Positions 24,701 to 33,787 of a stretch of DNA of 57,635 nt are shown piece after piece. The notes below the pieces were generated by a model, which worked only from the letters and a program-made list of their open reading frames with translations, was not told where the DNA came from and did not search any database. A program made the translations under genes and the position numbers. Origin of the DNA: an uncultured Bacilli bacterium (GTDB lineage: Bacteria > Bacillota_I > Bacilli_A > RF39 > UBA660); contig CALVSO010000009.1 in the NCBI GenBank assembly GCA_944359055.1, positions 1 through 57,635 on the forward strand, given 5' to 3'. Each line of letters opens with the position of its first letter. Position 1 is the stretch's first letter.

Positions 24701-25843
24701 TTATAATAAGTCTTTAAAATCTTTATTAAAATTAGTTATAACTTCTATATTATTTATACATTCATCAATTAATTCTTGATAATTAAAATTTTCATATTCT
24801 AAACATTTATCTAGTTTAGGATTAATGACAGGATGTTTAGGAACAAATATTGTACAACAATCTTCAAAAGGTAAAATACTCGTTTCGTATGTTCCTATTT
24901 TTTTTGCAATTTCGATTATTTCCAATTTATCTAAACATGCAACAGGTCTAATTACTGGAAAATTGGTTACACTATTAATAACATTAATGCTAGTTAATGT
25001 TTGACTTGCAACTTGACCAATACTTTCACCATTTATTAATACTTTATATTTATTAGAAATATTAGTAGCAATTCGATACATCATTCTTCTTAAAATGGTA
25101 ATATTATATTCACTAGGAACATTTTTATATATTGCTTCTTGTAATTTAGTAAATGGCACTACTAATAATTTAATATTACCAGAATATTGATTTAAAATAT
25201 TAGCTAATTCAATAACTTTATTTTTTGCTTCAATACTAGTATGTGGTGGAGAATCAAAATATAAACAATCAATATCAATTCCTCTTTTTAAAGCTAAATA
25301 TCCTGCTACTGGAGAATCAATACCTCCAGATAACATTAATATACCTTTACCTTGAATACCAACAGGATATCCACCACTACCTTTTATTTCATTAGTATAA
25401 ATATATGTGTCTTCTCTTATTTCAATGTGAACTATTATATCAGGATTATGAACGTCAACTTTACAATCAAAATTTTTCAAAACTAAGCCACCAATTACAT
25501 TATTAAAATCCATTGATTTAATTTCAAAATTTTTATTAGCTCGTTTAGTTTCAACTTTGAATGTTTTAAAATTTTCGTTTTTTAAAACTTCTAAAACTCC
25601 ATTTTTGATATCTTCAATATTAGTATTTACTTTATAAGCAACTACTATTCCTTGTAAACCAAATACTTTTTTTAATTTATCAATCGTTTCATCAAAATTA
25701 TTAGGAATTATATACATACGATCTCTTTTTTTAATAATTTTTCCATCAACTTTTATATTTTCGCTCAATTTATTAATAAATTGATTTCTGTTTCCTTTTT
25801 TTGTTGTTAATTCACCATACTTAATTAATATTAACTTTTCCAT
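24701..25843 (-). CDS. thiI: tRNA 4-thiouridine synthase ThiI
   Basis: A 380-residue ATP-dependent sulfurtransferase that thiolates U8 of tRNA and can supply sulfur for thiamine. It has an N-terminal ferredoxin-like and THUMP region (IKYGELTTKKGNRNQF), then the PP-loop LMLSGGIDSPVAGYLALKRG. Like the Bacillus enzyme it has no C-terminal rhodanese domain. Cys residues in FEDCCTIFVP are present. The ATG at 25843 follows GGTGATTTTG. Its usual partner, a cysteine desulfurase beside it in Bacillus, is absent here. Confidence 0.94.
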   Translation of the reverse strand: MEKLILIKYGELTTKKGNRNQFINKLSENIKVDGKIIKKRDRMYIIPNNFDETIDKLKKVFGLQGIVVAYKVNTNIEDIKNGVLEVLKNENFKTFKVETKRANKNFEIKSMDFNNVIGGLVLKNFDCKVDVHNPDIIVHIEIREDTYIYTNEIKGSGGYPVGIQGKGILMLSGGIDSPVAGYLALKRGIDIDCLYFDSPPHTSIEAKNKVIELANILNQYSGNIKLLVVPFTKLQEAIYKNVPSEYNITILRRMMYRIATNISNKYKVLINGESIGQVASQTLTSINVINSVTNFPVIRPVACLDKLEIIEIAKKIGTYETSILPFEDCCTIFVPKHPVINPKLDKCLEYENFNYQELIDECINNIEVITNFNKDFKDLL

Positions 25844-25888
25844 CAAAATCACCAGTTATATTATATATTATTAATTTTTTTAAAGCAA

Positions 25889-25914
25889 GAAAAAAGACTA
25901 TTTTCTATAGTCTA
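25889..25914 (-). terminator. Terminator overlapping the end of the 201-residue gene
   Basis: On the minus strand AGACTATA and ATAGTCT pair around a short loop, followed by TTTTTTTC. The stop codon of the upstream gene lies in the hairpin. Confidence 0.7.
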
Positions 25915-26503
25915 AAATCATTATTTTATTTTTTTTAATTGTTTTTTCCTTAACATCAACTTGGTCAATATTAACAATTAAGTTTAAAAATTTTTTTAAA
26001 TTTCGATAATATTCAATTACTCTTTTTGTATATAATGAATCTTTATCTCCACAATATCCAATAGTAAAACTACCGACTGAAACATTTTTAACTAAATATA
26101 TCAACTGATTATCATAAATACCATTTATTATCAAATGACCTTCTAAAGATCCATTAAAAGGTTTAGCAAAGCATCCTTCACCTGCTTGTGCTAATATTAT
26201 TTTTTTATTAACCTTTAAATTTTTTATACTACTAACACTTTCTGATTCTGATAATTCAATTAATTTTTCATCTGGTAATAAATAGCCATTGCTAATTAAA
26301 AATTCACCGAAAAAATTTCTTAAGTTCTTATAACCATCTAACCATTTTTTAAATTCGTTTTCATCAAAATTAAATTGGCCAGAATTAATTTTTTCTAACA
26401 AATCATTTTGAAAAAATATTTCTCTAAAATTAACAGAATTATCATATTGACCGCTTTCATAAGATTTTTCCAACAAATACCTTTTTATTAAATTTTCTGT
26501 CAT
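25898..26503 (-). CDS. Unknown soluble protein
   Basis: A 201-residue protein I do not recognise. The N-terminal half is acidic and helical (FDENEFKKWLDGYKNLRNFF). The C-terminal half looks beta-rich (KKIILAQAGEGCFAKPFNGS, LVKNVSVGSFTIGYCGDKDS) and could be a small binding domain. There is no signal peptide, membrane helix or recognisable catalytic motif. The ATG at 26503 is chosen for its GGAGGAG; an upstream start at 26572 has none. It lies between ezrA and thiI, where B. subtilis carries other genes. Confidence 0.75.
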   Translation of the reverse strand: MTENLIKRYLLEKSYESGQYDNSVNFREIFFQNDLLEKINSGQFNFDENEFKKWLDGYKNLRNFFGEFLISNGYLLPDEKLIELSESESVSSIKNLKVNKKIILAQAGEGCFAKPFNGSLEGHLIINGIYDNQLIYLVKNVSVGSFTIGYCGDKDSLYTKRVIEYYRNLKKFLNLIVNIDQVDVKEKTIKKNKIMILDYRK

Positions 26504-26582
26504 GTCTCCTCCATAAGAACATACAACTAAATACGTAAGTAAAATTTTACCACTTATTATATAATATGTCAAATAAACAAAA

Positions 26583-26602
26583 GAATAGACAAAAGTCTAT
26601 TC
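26583..26602 (-). terminator. Terminator at the ezrA stop
   Basis: GAATAGAC and GTCTATTC form an 8-bp stem with a 4-base loop, followed on the minus strand by TTTTGTTT. The ezrA stop codon is inside the stem. Confidence 0.7.
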
Positions 26603-28300
26603 ATAAAATTTTAACAATTTATTATATATTCCTGGTTCAATTTTATTTAAAGAATTAATTGTCATTTCTAACGATTTCTGATATTCTCCTTTATAAAATA
26701 ATAACTCAGAATACATTAAATTTTTATTTATTTCATCGGTAACTCTATATCTATTACCATAAACAATAGCATTTTCAGCAAAAACAGCTATTTTCAACAA
26801 TTCTTTAGTTCCAGTGTATAATTTTAAAACCAAATCTCTTGCTGTATCAACTCTAGTATTTAATACACTAATTGTAATAGGTTTCTTTTCTAATTCTTTG
26901 ACTATTTCTTTAATTGCAAGTGAAGCTTCATCTAATTGTGTATAATAATATTGTGGTATAACTGGAAAATTAAATTCTTTAATTTTATTTTTTGATTCTC
27001 TTAAAATTTGTTTAATTTCTTCTAATTGTTGTCTAGCTCTTAATTCATCTTCTTTCATACTACCTAAAGCATCTAATGAATTATCTAATTTATCTTCAAT
27101 ATTATTTAATCTTAAAGATAAAGTTTCTATTTCCTTTATTAATTTTGAATATGCAAAAGTGTGATTTCCTGTATGCGTTTTTAAAACATCATAATCATTA
27201 TTTAAAACATTTAGTTCTTCTTTCACTTGATTTAATAAATTTAAATCTTCTTCTGATAAATTATAAACATTTTTTATATCATTAATCTGACTAAAAATAT
27301 CATCTACTAAACTATTTATTTTAGAAATTTTAGAAACAAATGTATCAACTAATTCATCATAAATATGCCTATCATTTTTTTCTTTTTCAAAATCATTAAA
27401 TAATGAATCAAAATATTCTACTAAAACTTTTAATTCGAATAAGCTGTCTTCTAGATTTAATACTCTTGTTCTATCCATAATATCATTTAATTTCTTATTT
27501 GCTTCAGTTATATTATAATCAACATTTAAATAATCTAAAGGATAGCCTTCTTTAACCATGTCTTGATATATTTGAGATATCTCTGTGATTTTTTTAGGAA
27601 TTACACTAGTTGCCATTAAAACAATAGATGGTACTTCATCAATAACAATTTGCATATGTTTTAACATTTCATCAATAGACTTTATTATCTTAGTGACTTC
27701 ATTATAATCATTATTTTCCATACTTTGTTCAAAAGCTTCAAAACGCTTTGATATATTTTCAAATTGTAATAATACCGAATTAGCTATTTCACCAAATTCT
27801 GATTTTGTACCATTAAACTTATCATATAACTCACGATAAGTAGATTTAAATTTTATAATTATTGCTCTATTTCTTTCTTCACTTGAAGTTATTTCCTTTA
27901 TTTCATCTAATAACATTTCTGTATTAGTTCTTACTTTGTATATTTCCATCTCTAATTTAGCAATTTTAAATACTGTTGTTTTATAATCTTGTTGCTTTAA
28001 AGAATAATCTGCTTCTAAAATCATATCTGTAATTTTAGGTATCTGCATATTTCTAATATCTTTAAATCTATTTTCCCAATCATTTAAATTATTATCTAAT
28101 TTATCGTTTTTTAAAAATGTTTTAATTTTAGATATTTCTGAATTAATAGGTGTACTATCGATAACATTTTTTTCTACTTCTAATTTATCTAAAATATTTT
28201 TATATTTTTTATTTCTATTATTTTGAAGTAAATTTAAAACTATTACTACAATAATAACAGTAACAACATAAATACTAACCGCAATTAATGTTACACTCAT
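26597..28300 (-). CDS. ezrA: Septation ring formation regulator EzrA
   Basis: A 567-residue EzrA, a membrane-anchored negative regulator of FtsZ ring assembly and a divisome component of Firmicutes. One N-terminal transmembrane helix (about residues 4-24) is followed by Lys-rich linkers and about 530 residues of spectrin-like coiled coil. Family features include NDWENRFKDIRN and the C-terminal YGNRYRVTDEINKNLMYSELLFYKGEYQKSLE. The length is close to the Bacillus protein (562). The start at 28300 follows AGGTGGTAGG. Together with rpsD, thiI and a SASP gene it preserves a Bacillus-like gene neighbourhood. Confidence 0.94.
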   Translation of the reverse strand: MSVTLIAVSIYVVTVIIVVIVLNLLQNNRNKKYKNILDKLEVEKNVIDSTPINSEISKIKTFLKNDKLDNNLNDWENRFKDIRNMQIPKITDMILEADYSLKQQDYKTTVFKIAKLEMEIYKVRTNTEMLLDEIKEITSSEERNRAIIIKFKSTYRELYDKFNGTKSEFGEIANSVLLQFENISKRFEAFEQSMENNDYNEVTKIIKSIDEMLKHMQIVIDEVPSIVLMATSVIPKKITEISQIYQDMVKEGYPLDYLNVDYNITEANKKLNDIMDRTRVLNLEDSLFELKVLVEYFDSLFNDFEKEKNDRHIYDELVDTFVSKISKINSLVDDIFSQINDIKNVYNLSEEDLNLLNQVKEELNVLNNDYDVLKTHTGNHTFAYSKLIKEIETLSLRLNNIEDKLDNSLDALGSMKEDELRARQQLEEIKQILRESKNKIKEFNFPVIPQYYYTQLDEASLAIKEIVKELEKKPITISVLNTRVDTARDLVLKLYTGTKELLKIAVFAENAIVYGNRYRVTDEINKNLMYSELLFYKGEYQKSLEMTINSLNKIEPGIYNKLLKFYE

Positions 28301-28343
28301 CCTACCACCTCTCTATTATAATTTTATCACATTTTTTTACAAA

Positions 28344-29594
28344 TTACGACATAATCATTAAAATTAATATAATTAAATACATACCTGATACTAATCCAAC
28401 AACAAAACTTAATAAAAGAGTATCAACAAAAGCGGCTTTTGATTGATTATTTAAAGTTAATATCTTTACTTTAGGTTTTTCTTTTTGCTTAGTTTGTTCC
28501 ATTTCTTTCATAAATTGGTCTTTTCGTTCATTCAAAAGCACAACTAACTCTTCATCTAAGCTAAAGTTATTTAATATAAAATTTATTTGATTCAACGTAA
28601 AATAATTTAAATAGTGTCTTACAAATTTATCAATTTTATTATTTTTATTAGTATACAAATATTCAGCAACTACTTCTTCATCATATGGTGGATATTCAAT
28701 ACTTTTATCTTCATCTAAAATTGTTTCTCCATATTCATTTATACTTGATGTAGTAGCTTCATTTACTTCACTAACCACCACTTTAGAGCCCTCTTGTTTT
28801 GCCGTTAAAACTTTATCATCTTTTTCATCATAATATACACTAGACTCTACATTTCCAACAATACGTTTATCTAGTTCATCATTATATTTTTGCATAGTTA
28901 TCGTTGGTAAAACTTGAGATCTTGGAGCTTCCTTTATTTCACCAACTTCACTTAAATCAACAGAAGTTTTTTGATATTTATTCATATCTTCTGCTATGTT
29001 CAAAGCACTTTCATTTCCATCTTCTAGATTAAAATACTTTGATTCATTTTGTTTTGATTTAAACTGTTCTATAAAATTTCTATTATCAACATTATCATCC
29101 ATTATTTTTATATGTCCATCACGATCCCTATATTTTATAAAGTCTTTACCATCAACTTTAAAACTAGTTATTCCATCAAAATTAAGCGGAGTGTCTTTTA
29201 TAGTTTCATCAAAATAACTTAATAAAGATGTAATTATCTTATTAACAACATCATCTTTAAAATCTAATTGCTTCATATTAGATAAAAATTCAGCATGCGT
29301 ATTAATATATTTATTTAAATCAACTATATCTCTTTTCAAATCATTTTTACTTTGATATTTACCATTTCTAATATCATTTTTTATTGCTTCTACTATATAA
29401 TCCATTAAAACAATTTCTACTTTAGTAGGATCTTTTATTTCAAAATTTAAATCTAAATTTAATTTTAATTTATTTAAATCCAAATATATTGTATCTTCAT
29501 CGTTTTGTAAAATTAAAAATGATCCATTATTTAATTTTATAAAACCTATCGTTTCAAATTCCTTACCTTTATATATTACTTTATTTGGTAGCAT
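28344..29594 (-). CDS. Tail-anchored protein of unknown function with 0A box upstream
   Basis: A 416-residue protein with a soluble, charged body and one C-terminal membrane helix (about residues 386-414, FVDTLLLSFVVGLVSGMYLI). The first 70 residues look like a small beta domain (VIYKGKEFETIGFIKLNNGS). The middle is acidic and probably disordered (TSSINEYGETILDEDKSIE). I do not recognise a family. The ATG at 29594 has GGGTGATAG. A direct repeat with an embedded Spo0A box lies directly upstream, so it may be controlled during the transition to sporulation. It is the only gene between ezrA and the divergent ATP-grasp gene. Confidence 0.75.
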   Translation of the reverse strand: MLPNKVIYKGKEFETIGFIKLNNGSFLILQNDEDTIYLDLNKLKLNLDLNFEIKDPTKVEIVLMDYIVEAIKNDIRNGKYQSKNDLKRDIVDLNKYINTHAEFLSNMKQLDFKDDVVNKIITSLLSYFDETIKDTPLNFDGITSFKVDGKDFIKYRDRDGHIKIMDDNVDNRNFIEQFKSKQNESKYFNLEDGNESALNIAEDMNKYQKTSVDLSEVGEIKEAPRSQVLPTITMQKYNDELDKRIVGNVESSVYYDEKDDKVLTAKQEGSKVVVSEVNEATTSSINEYGETILDEDKSIEYPPYDEEVVAEYLYTNKNNKIDKFVRHYLNYFTLNQINFILNNFSLDEELVVLLNERKDQFMKEMEQTKQKEKPKVKILTLNNQSKAAFVDTLLLSFVVGLVSGMYLIILILMIMS

Positions 29595-29613
29595 ACTATC
29601 ACCCAATCTTATT

Positions 29614-29647
29614 GTAACACATTTTTCGACAAAGTAACACATTTTTC
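29614..29647 (-). promoter_or_regulatory. Direct repeat with Spo0A box before the tail-anchored gene
   Basis: GTAACACATTTTTC occurs twice (29614-29627 and 29634-29647), starting exactly 20 bp apart. The junction of copy one and the spacer forms TTCGACA (29625-29631), the complement of the 0A box TGTCGAA. It lies 20-50 bp upstream of the 29594 start. Confidence 0.55.
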
Positions 29648-29695
29648 TTATTGATTTATGTAAACTAAAGTGATATTATTTAATTAGGTGAGAAA

Positions 29696-30670
29696 ATGAG
29701 AAAAATAAAATTTTTAATTAAATCCTTTAAATTATCTACTATCAAGACATTATTCAATGTTGCAAGAAAGGTTAAAAAACAAAGCAAAAAAAAATTTGTT
29801 ATATTTGACATTTTATATTGTTCAATTAAATATCAGACAGCTTTTTATGACTACTTAGAATTTGAATTTTATTCTTTAAACAAAGAACAAAGAAAAACAT
29901 ATCTAACCAATGGGAAAAATAATCAAATTGTAAGAATGTTTAATGATAAATCTTATTGGCATATATTAGACAATAAAAATGAATTTAATGATTATTTTAA
30001 AAAATATTTAAAAAGAGATTATTTAAATCCTAATTTTACCAAAGAAGATTTAAATAGATTTTTAAAAGATAAAAGTAATATTATCGTAAAACCAGTTGAC
30101 GGTGTTGGCGGAGAAGGTATAAAAATAATAAATAGTAAAGAAAAAGATATTTATGAGAAATATCACAATTATTTACTAGAAGAAGTAATTATTCAACATA
30201 AAAAATTAAATGAATTGTATAGTAAGTCTGTTAATTCATTAAGAATATTTACTTTTTATGATGGTAAAGATTCTTACTTTCTTCAAGCAATCTTAAAAGT
30301 TGGAAACAATGGTGTTATAGACAATTTCTCTAGTGGTGGTATGTATGCCTTTATAGATGATAAAGGAGTTGTCATTACTCCAGCAATCGATAAAGATGAT
30401 AATATATTTGGTATTCATCCTATAAGTAAAAAACAAATATTAGGTTTTAAAGTTCCTTTATTTGATGAAGCGATAAAATTAGTTTTGGAAGCTGCTAAAG
30501 AATTACCACAAATCAAATATATTGGTTGGGATGTCACTATCAGTGAAAATGGTCCTTGTATAATAGAAGGTAATAGTTATCCAGGAGTATTCCAAATCAA
30601 ACCTCGTTTTAGTAAAGACAAAACCGGTATATTACCAAAATACGAAAAAATAATGAAAATAAAACTATAA
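29696..30670 (+). CDS. Sugar-transfer associated ATP-grasp family protein
   Basis: A 324-residue protein of the sugar-transfer-associated ATP-grasp family (PF14397-like). The ATP-grasp core shows IIVKPVDGVGGEGIKII, the hinge YLLEEVIIQH, SVNSLRIFTFYDG, and the metal-binding end IGWDVTISENGPCIIEGNSY. It probably ligates or modifies an amino-acid or sugar substrate in cell-envelope biosynthesis; the substrate is unknown. The N-terminus is Lys-rich and not a signal peptide. GGTGAGAAA precedes the ATG. It stands alone between the tail-anchored gene (divergent) and the rpsD promoter. Confidence 0.82.
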   Translation: MRKIKFLIKSFKLSTIKTLFNVARKVKKQSKKKFVIFDILYCSIKYQTAFYDYLEFEFYSLNKEQRKTYLTNGKNNQIVRMFNDKSYWHILDNKNEFNDYFKKYLKRDYLNPNFTKEDLNRFLKDKSNIIVKPVDGVGGEGIKIINSKEKDIYEKYHNYLLEEVIIQHKKLNELYSKSVNSLRIFTFYDGKDSYFLQAILKVGNNGVIDNFSSGGMYAFIDDKGVVITPAIDKDDNIFGIHPISKKQILGFKVPLFDEAIKLVLEAAKELPQIKYIGWDVTISENGPCIIEGNSYPGVFQIKPRFSKDKTGILPKYEKIMKIKL

Positions 30671-30674
30671 GGTA

Positions 30675-30703
30675 TTGACTTAATATATAAATCATAATAT
30701 AAT
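30675..30703 (+). promoter_or_regulatory. Sigma-A promoter of rpsD
   Basis: TTGACT (30675-30680), 17-bp spacer, perfect TATAAT (30698-30703). Initiation around 30710 gives a leader of about 150 nt. Confidence 0.85.
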
Positions 30704-30710
30704 ACTAGTG

Positions 30711-30861
30711 CATCTAAGCAGCGTTAGTATGAAATTTTTAATGTGTTTATTACCTTTAGGGGTAATTATTGTGAAAGCTGCGTAACAATAATTAATTGAA
30801 TTAAACACCCTATTAAATTGGCATATTAACCTTTTAGAGAAAAGAAAGGAGTGAATTTTAG
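30711..30861 (+). promoter_or_regulatory. Ribosomal protein S4 autoregulatory leader
   Basis: A structured leader like the Firmicutes rpsD leader. AGCAGC pairs at long range with GCTGC. A local hairpin forms between ATTACC and GGTAAT. GTGTTTA (about 30739) can pair with TAAACAC downstream as a pseudoknot. S4 is known to bind such leaders and repress its own translation. The ribosome binding site AAAGGAG ends 8 nt before the ATG. Confidence 0.75.
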
Positions 30862-31464
30862 ATGGCAAGATATACAGGAAGTACAAATCGCGTTTCAAGA
30901 CGTTTAGGTTTTTCAACATTAGAAAACGGCAAAGAATTAGCTAAAAAACCTTACGCACCAGGTCAACATGGAAGTAAAAAATCTAAAAAATTATCTAACT
31001 ATGGTGTTCAATTACAAGAAAAACAAAAACTTAGATTTATGTATGGATTAAGTGAAAAACAATTCAAAGCTACTTTCGTTAAAGCTGGTAAAATGAGTGG
31101 TGTTCATGGTCATAACTTATTTAAATTGTTAGAAAGTCGTTTAGACAATTTAGTTTATCGTTTAGGTTTTTCTACTACTAGACGTGGCGCTAGACAATTA
31201 GTTAATCATGGACATATTACTGTTAATGGTAAAAAAGTTGATATCCCTTCATACACTTGCAAACCAGGTGATGTTATAGCTGTTAAAGATAATGCTAAAG
31301 ATATGAGTATTATTAAATCTTCATTAGAAGCATTATTAAAAAGAGTTGAATTCGTTACTTATGATGAAAACAAAATGGCTGGAACTTACGTAAGATATCC
31401 AGAAAGAAACGAATTAAATGCTGATATTAATGAATCATTAATTATTGAATATTACAACAGATAG
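30862..31464 (+). CDS. rpsD: 30S ribosomal protein S4
   Basis: A 200-residue primary 16S rRNA-binding protein of the small subunit. It starts MARYTGSTNRVSRRLGFS and has the YAPGQHG motif and a C-terminal S4 RNA-binding domain (LESRLDNLVYRLGF, ARQLVNHGHITVNGKK). The N-terminal zinc-binding Cys cluster of some S4 proteins is absent, as in the zinc-independent form. It has its own promoter, leader and terminator. It lies close to ezrA, as in Bacillus. Confidence 0.98.
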   Translation: MARYTGSTNRVSRRLGFSTLENGKELAKKPYAPGQHGSKKSKKLSNYGVQLQEKQKLRFMYGLSEKQFKATFVKAGKMSGVHGHNLFKLLESRLDNLVYRLGFSTTRRGARQLVNHGHITVNGKKVDIPSYTCKPGDVIAVKDNAKDMSIIKSSLEALLKRVEFVTYDENKMAGTYVRYPERNELNADINESLIIEYYNR

Positions 31465-31482
31465 TAACCTATCTGTTTTTTT
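31457..31482 (+). terminator. rpsD terminator
   Basis: ACAGATAG and CTATCTGT pair across a 4-base loop, followed by a run of T. The rpsD stop codon is in the hairpin. Confidence 0.85.
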
Positions 31483-31503
31483 ATAAAAAAAATAACCATT
31501 TGG

Positions 31504-32244
31504 TTATTTTGTAAAATGATATACTAAAAATAATACCCCAGTAATAATTATTACTAATAAAATAAATAATAATATTTTAGTTAAAAGATTGTTCTTCTTT
31601 ATATTCTCTTTAATTTCTTTTAAATCTTCAAAATCTTCACTAGAAAAATCCATGCTTGATGTAAAAAAAGATTTATCTAAATTTTCTTGAATTAATTTAG
31701 TATTTTGTAATTGAGTATCCTCGTTATTAATTTCTTCTTTTACTTGATTTTTTAAATTAGGATCACAAATTGATTTTAAATCATCTAATAAATCAGAAGT
31801 ATAATCATTTTTACTATTATTAGATATTGCTTCAATCATACTTTTTAATTGCTCTTCATTAACATTATCTGGAACTTTAGTGTCTGAATTTAAATCAATA
31901 TTTTTTAATACATTATATTGTATATTTGAATACCTACTATCTCTATCAGTTCTTTCACTTTTAGCTTTATCTAAAACATCTCTAATATCATAATTCTTTT
32001 GCTCTTCTATTTCTTCTACTAAAGGTTTTATTTCTTCTTTTTTATATTCTTTAGGTTTATTTACATTATTAGTTCCATTTATTAATTCTTTTATTTTTTC
32101 TATATCTATTTTTTCATTCTTTTCAATTACTGAAATTCCCTCAACATTTGTATATTCAGCCTCATCATATATAGTACGGTATAATTCTTTATTTTTAACT
32201 GTTCTACTTTTCATTTCATAGTATTTTTCCATTCTACTTGGCAT
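31504..32244 (-). CDS. Tail-anchored acidic protein, unknown
   Basis: A 246-residue protein with a long, highly charged and probably disordered or coiled soluble part and one C-terminal membrane helix (about residues 221-243, KILLFILLVIIITGVLFLVY). The N-terminus MPSRMEKYYEMKSRTVKNKE is conserved-looking and basic, but I cannot name a family. Its architecture parallels the 416-residue tail-anchored protein nearby. The ATG at 32244 follows ACGGTGATG. It is convergent with rpsD and divergent from the ferredoxin gene, so it is monocistronic. Confidence 0.75.
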   Translation of the reverse strand: MPSRMEKYYEMKSRTVKNKELYRTIYDEAEYTNVEGISVIEKNEKIDIEKIKELINGTNNVNKPKEYKKEEIKPLVEEIEEQKNYDIRDVLDKAKSERTDRDSRYSNIQYNVLKNIDLNSDTKVPDNVNEEQLKSMIEAISNNSKNDYTSDLLDDLKSICDPNLKNQVKEEINNEDTQLQNTKLIQENLDKSFFTSSMDFSSEDFEDLKEIKENIKKNNLLTKILLFILLVIIITGVLFLVYHFTK

Positions 32245-32351
32245 ATCATCACCGTACCTTTCTAATAATATAATAACATATTTAAAAAAATAATGAAATA
32301 GGTACTTGAATTTTTTTAATTATTTTTTTATAATTGTAAAGGAGGGATATA

Positions 32352-32543
32352 ATGAAAGTAACAATTATTGAAGAAAATTGTATTGGTTGTGGGCAATGTG
32401 AAGCAACATGTAGTGATGTATTTAGAATTGAAGATGATGGTATCGCTCATGTAGTTGGAGAAGTTAAAGAAGATGTTAAAGAAGATGTAGAAATGGCTGC
32501 TGATGGTTGTCCTACAAGTGCTATAAATGTTGAAAACGCTTAA
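32352..32543 (+). CDS. fer: Single-cluster 4Fe-4S ferredoxin
   Basis: A 63-residue ferredoxin. Cys10, Cys13 and Cys16 (CIGCGQC) with Cys53 in DGCPTSAI would bind one 4Fe-4S cluster; an additional Cys20 sits in the first loop. The middle is acidic (VGEVKEDVKEDVE), typical of electron carriers. Redox partners are not evident here; pyruvate:ferredoxin or hydrogenase systems are plausible in an anaerobe. AAAGGAGG precedes the ATG. It shares a bidirectional terminator with convergent rluB. Confidence 0.93.
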   Translation: MKVTIIEENCIGCGQCEATCSDVFRIEDDGIAHVVGEVKEDVKEDVEMAADGCPTSAINVENA

Positions 32544-32559
32544 TTTTTAAGCGTTTTTT
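32534..32559. terminator. Bidirectional terminator, ferredoxin/rluB
   Basis: AAACGCTTAA and TTAAGCGTTT form a perfect 10-bp stem with a 3-base loop and T or A tracts on both sides. Both convergent genes' stop codons (32541-32543 and 32547-32549) lie within it. Confidence 0.8.
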
Positions 32560-33257
32560 AATGCGTATAATTTTTTTACTTCTTTTACTGTTAAATAACG
32601 ATATTCTCCAGGTTTTAATCCCTTTAAATCCAAAAATGCTATTCTTTCTCTTTTTAATTTTACTACCTCATGATTAACAGCTTGAAACATTTTTTTAACT
32701 TGATGATTTCTTCCTTCATGAATAGTTATTTGAACAAAAGAATGCTCTTTATCTTTTTTTCTTACTTTTATTTTGCAAGGAGCAGTTTTAACACCTTCTA
32801 TTAAAACACCTTTTTCTAATTGATTAATTTCTAAACCGGTTAAAACACCTTTTATTTTAGCAACATATACTTTATCAATATTATTTTTAGGATGAATTAA
32901 TAAATTAGTTAATTCGCCATCATTAGTTAATAATAATATCCCTGTTGTATCATAATCTAATCTACCTATTGGATAAATTCTTTTAGTAGTTTCAATTAAA
33001 TCTAAAACTGTTTTTCTATTTTTATCATCATTAGTAGTTGTTACAACACCTCTAGGTTTATATAATAATATATACTCTTTATTTTCTTTTGTAATTATTT
33101 TATTATCAACCATTATTTCATCGTTTTCATTTACTTTAGTACCTAATTCATAAACTAATCTACCATTTACTTTAACCTTACCATTTATAATTAATTCTTC
33201 AGCTTTTCTTCTTGAACAATATCCACTATTAGCTATAACTTTTTGTAATCTTTCCAT
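32547..33257 (-). CDS. rluB: RluB/RsuA-type rRNA pseudouridine synthase
   Basis: A 236-residue enzyme that isomerises a uridine in rRNA (23S for RluB). An N-terminal S4 domain (LQKVIANSGYCSRRKAEELI) is followed by the catalytic domain with PRGVVTT and the catalytic Asp in YPIGRLDYDTTGILLLTNDG, and EGRNHQVKKMFQ. The ATG at 33257 has GGTGATTTTG. It follows spmB, reproducing the B. subtilis order dacB-spmA-spmB-rluB, which strengthens the identification of the interrupted gene upstream as dacB. Confidence 0.93.
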   Translation of the reverse strand: MERLQKVIANSGYCSRRKAEELIINGKVKVNGRLVYELGTKVNENDEIMVDNKIITKENKEYILLYKPRGVVTTTNDDKNRKTVLDLIETTKRIYPIGRLDYDTTGILLLTNDGELTNLLIHPKNNIDKVYVAKIKGVLTGLEINQLEKGVLIEGVKTAPCKIKVRKKDKEHSFVQITIHEGRNHQVKKMFQAVNHEVVKLKRERIAFLDLKGLKPGEYRYLTVKEVKKLYALKNA

Positions 33258-33298
33258 CAAAATCACCAATTAAATTATATACTATAAAAGTAATAAAA

Positions 33299-33787
33299 TC
33301 AAGAAATAAAATTAATAAATAAAATACTAATCATTATACTTATTAAATCTGCTAATAGGCCAACCCATAAAGCATATTTTATTTTTTTAATACCAATACT
33401 ACCAAAATATAACGTTAAAATATAAAAAGTTGTATCAGTAGTTCCCTGAATATAAGAAGCAAGTGTTCCTAACATACTATCAGGACCAAACAATTCATAA
33501 ATATTAGTTAAAATAGCTAAAGAAGATGTCCCAGATATTGGCCGCATTATTATCATTGGTATTATTTGATTAGGAATAAACGATATAAATTTAAATAAAT
33601 CAATTATGTTACTATTTAAAAATATATTCACAGATAAAATCATAGCTAGTAAACATGGAAATAACTTAAATACTAAATCAAAACTTTCTTTAGCACCTTC
33701 AATAAATGTATCATATATCGCAACTTTTTTAATAATACCATAAATAATTACAAATAAAACAATTAATGGCATTACATAATTAGACAT
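33299..33787 (-). CDS. spmB: Spore maturation protein B
   Basis: A 162-residue membrane protein of the nucleoside-recognition/SpmB family, needed in Bacillus for spore-core dehydration and heat resistance. Four or five hydrophobic segments; signatures include FIEGAKESFDLVFKLFPCLL, MRPISGTSSLAIL and YIQGTTDTTFYILTLYFGSI. The ATG at 33787 overlaps the end of spmA and follows GAGGT; the earlier start at 33811 lies deeper in spmA without one. It is the last gene of the dacB-spmA-spmB operon. Confidence 0.95.
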   Translation of the reverse strand: MSNYVMPLIVLFVIIYGIIKKVAIYDTFIEGAKESFDLVFKLFPCLLAMILSVNIFLNSNIIDLFKFISFIPNQIIPMIIMRPISGTSSLAILTNIYELFGPDSMLGTLASYIQGTTDTTFYILTLYFGSIGIKKIKYALWVGLLADLISIMISILFINFIS

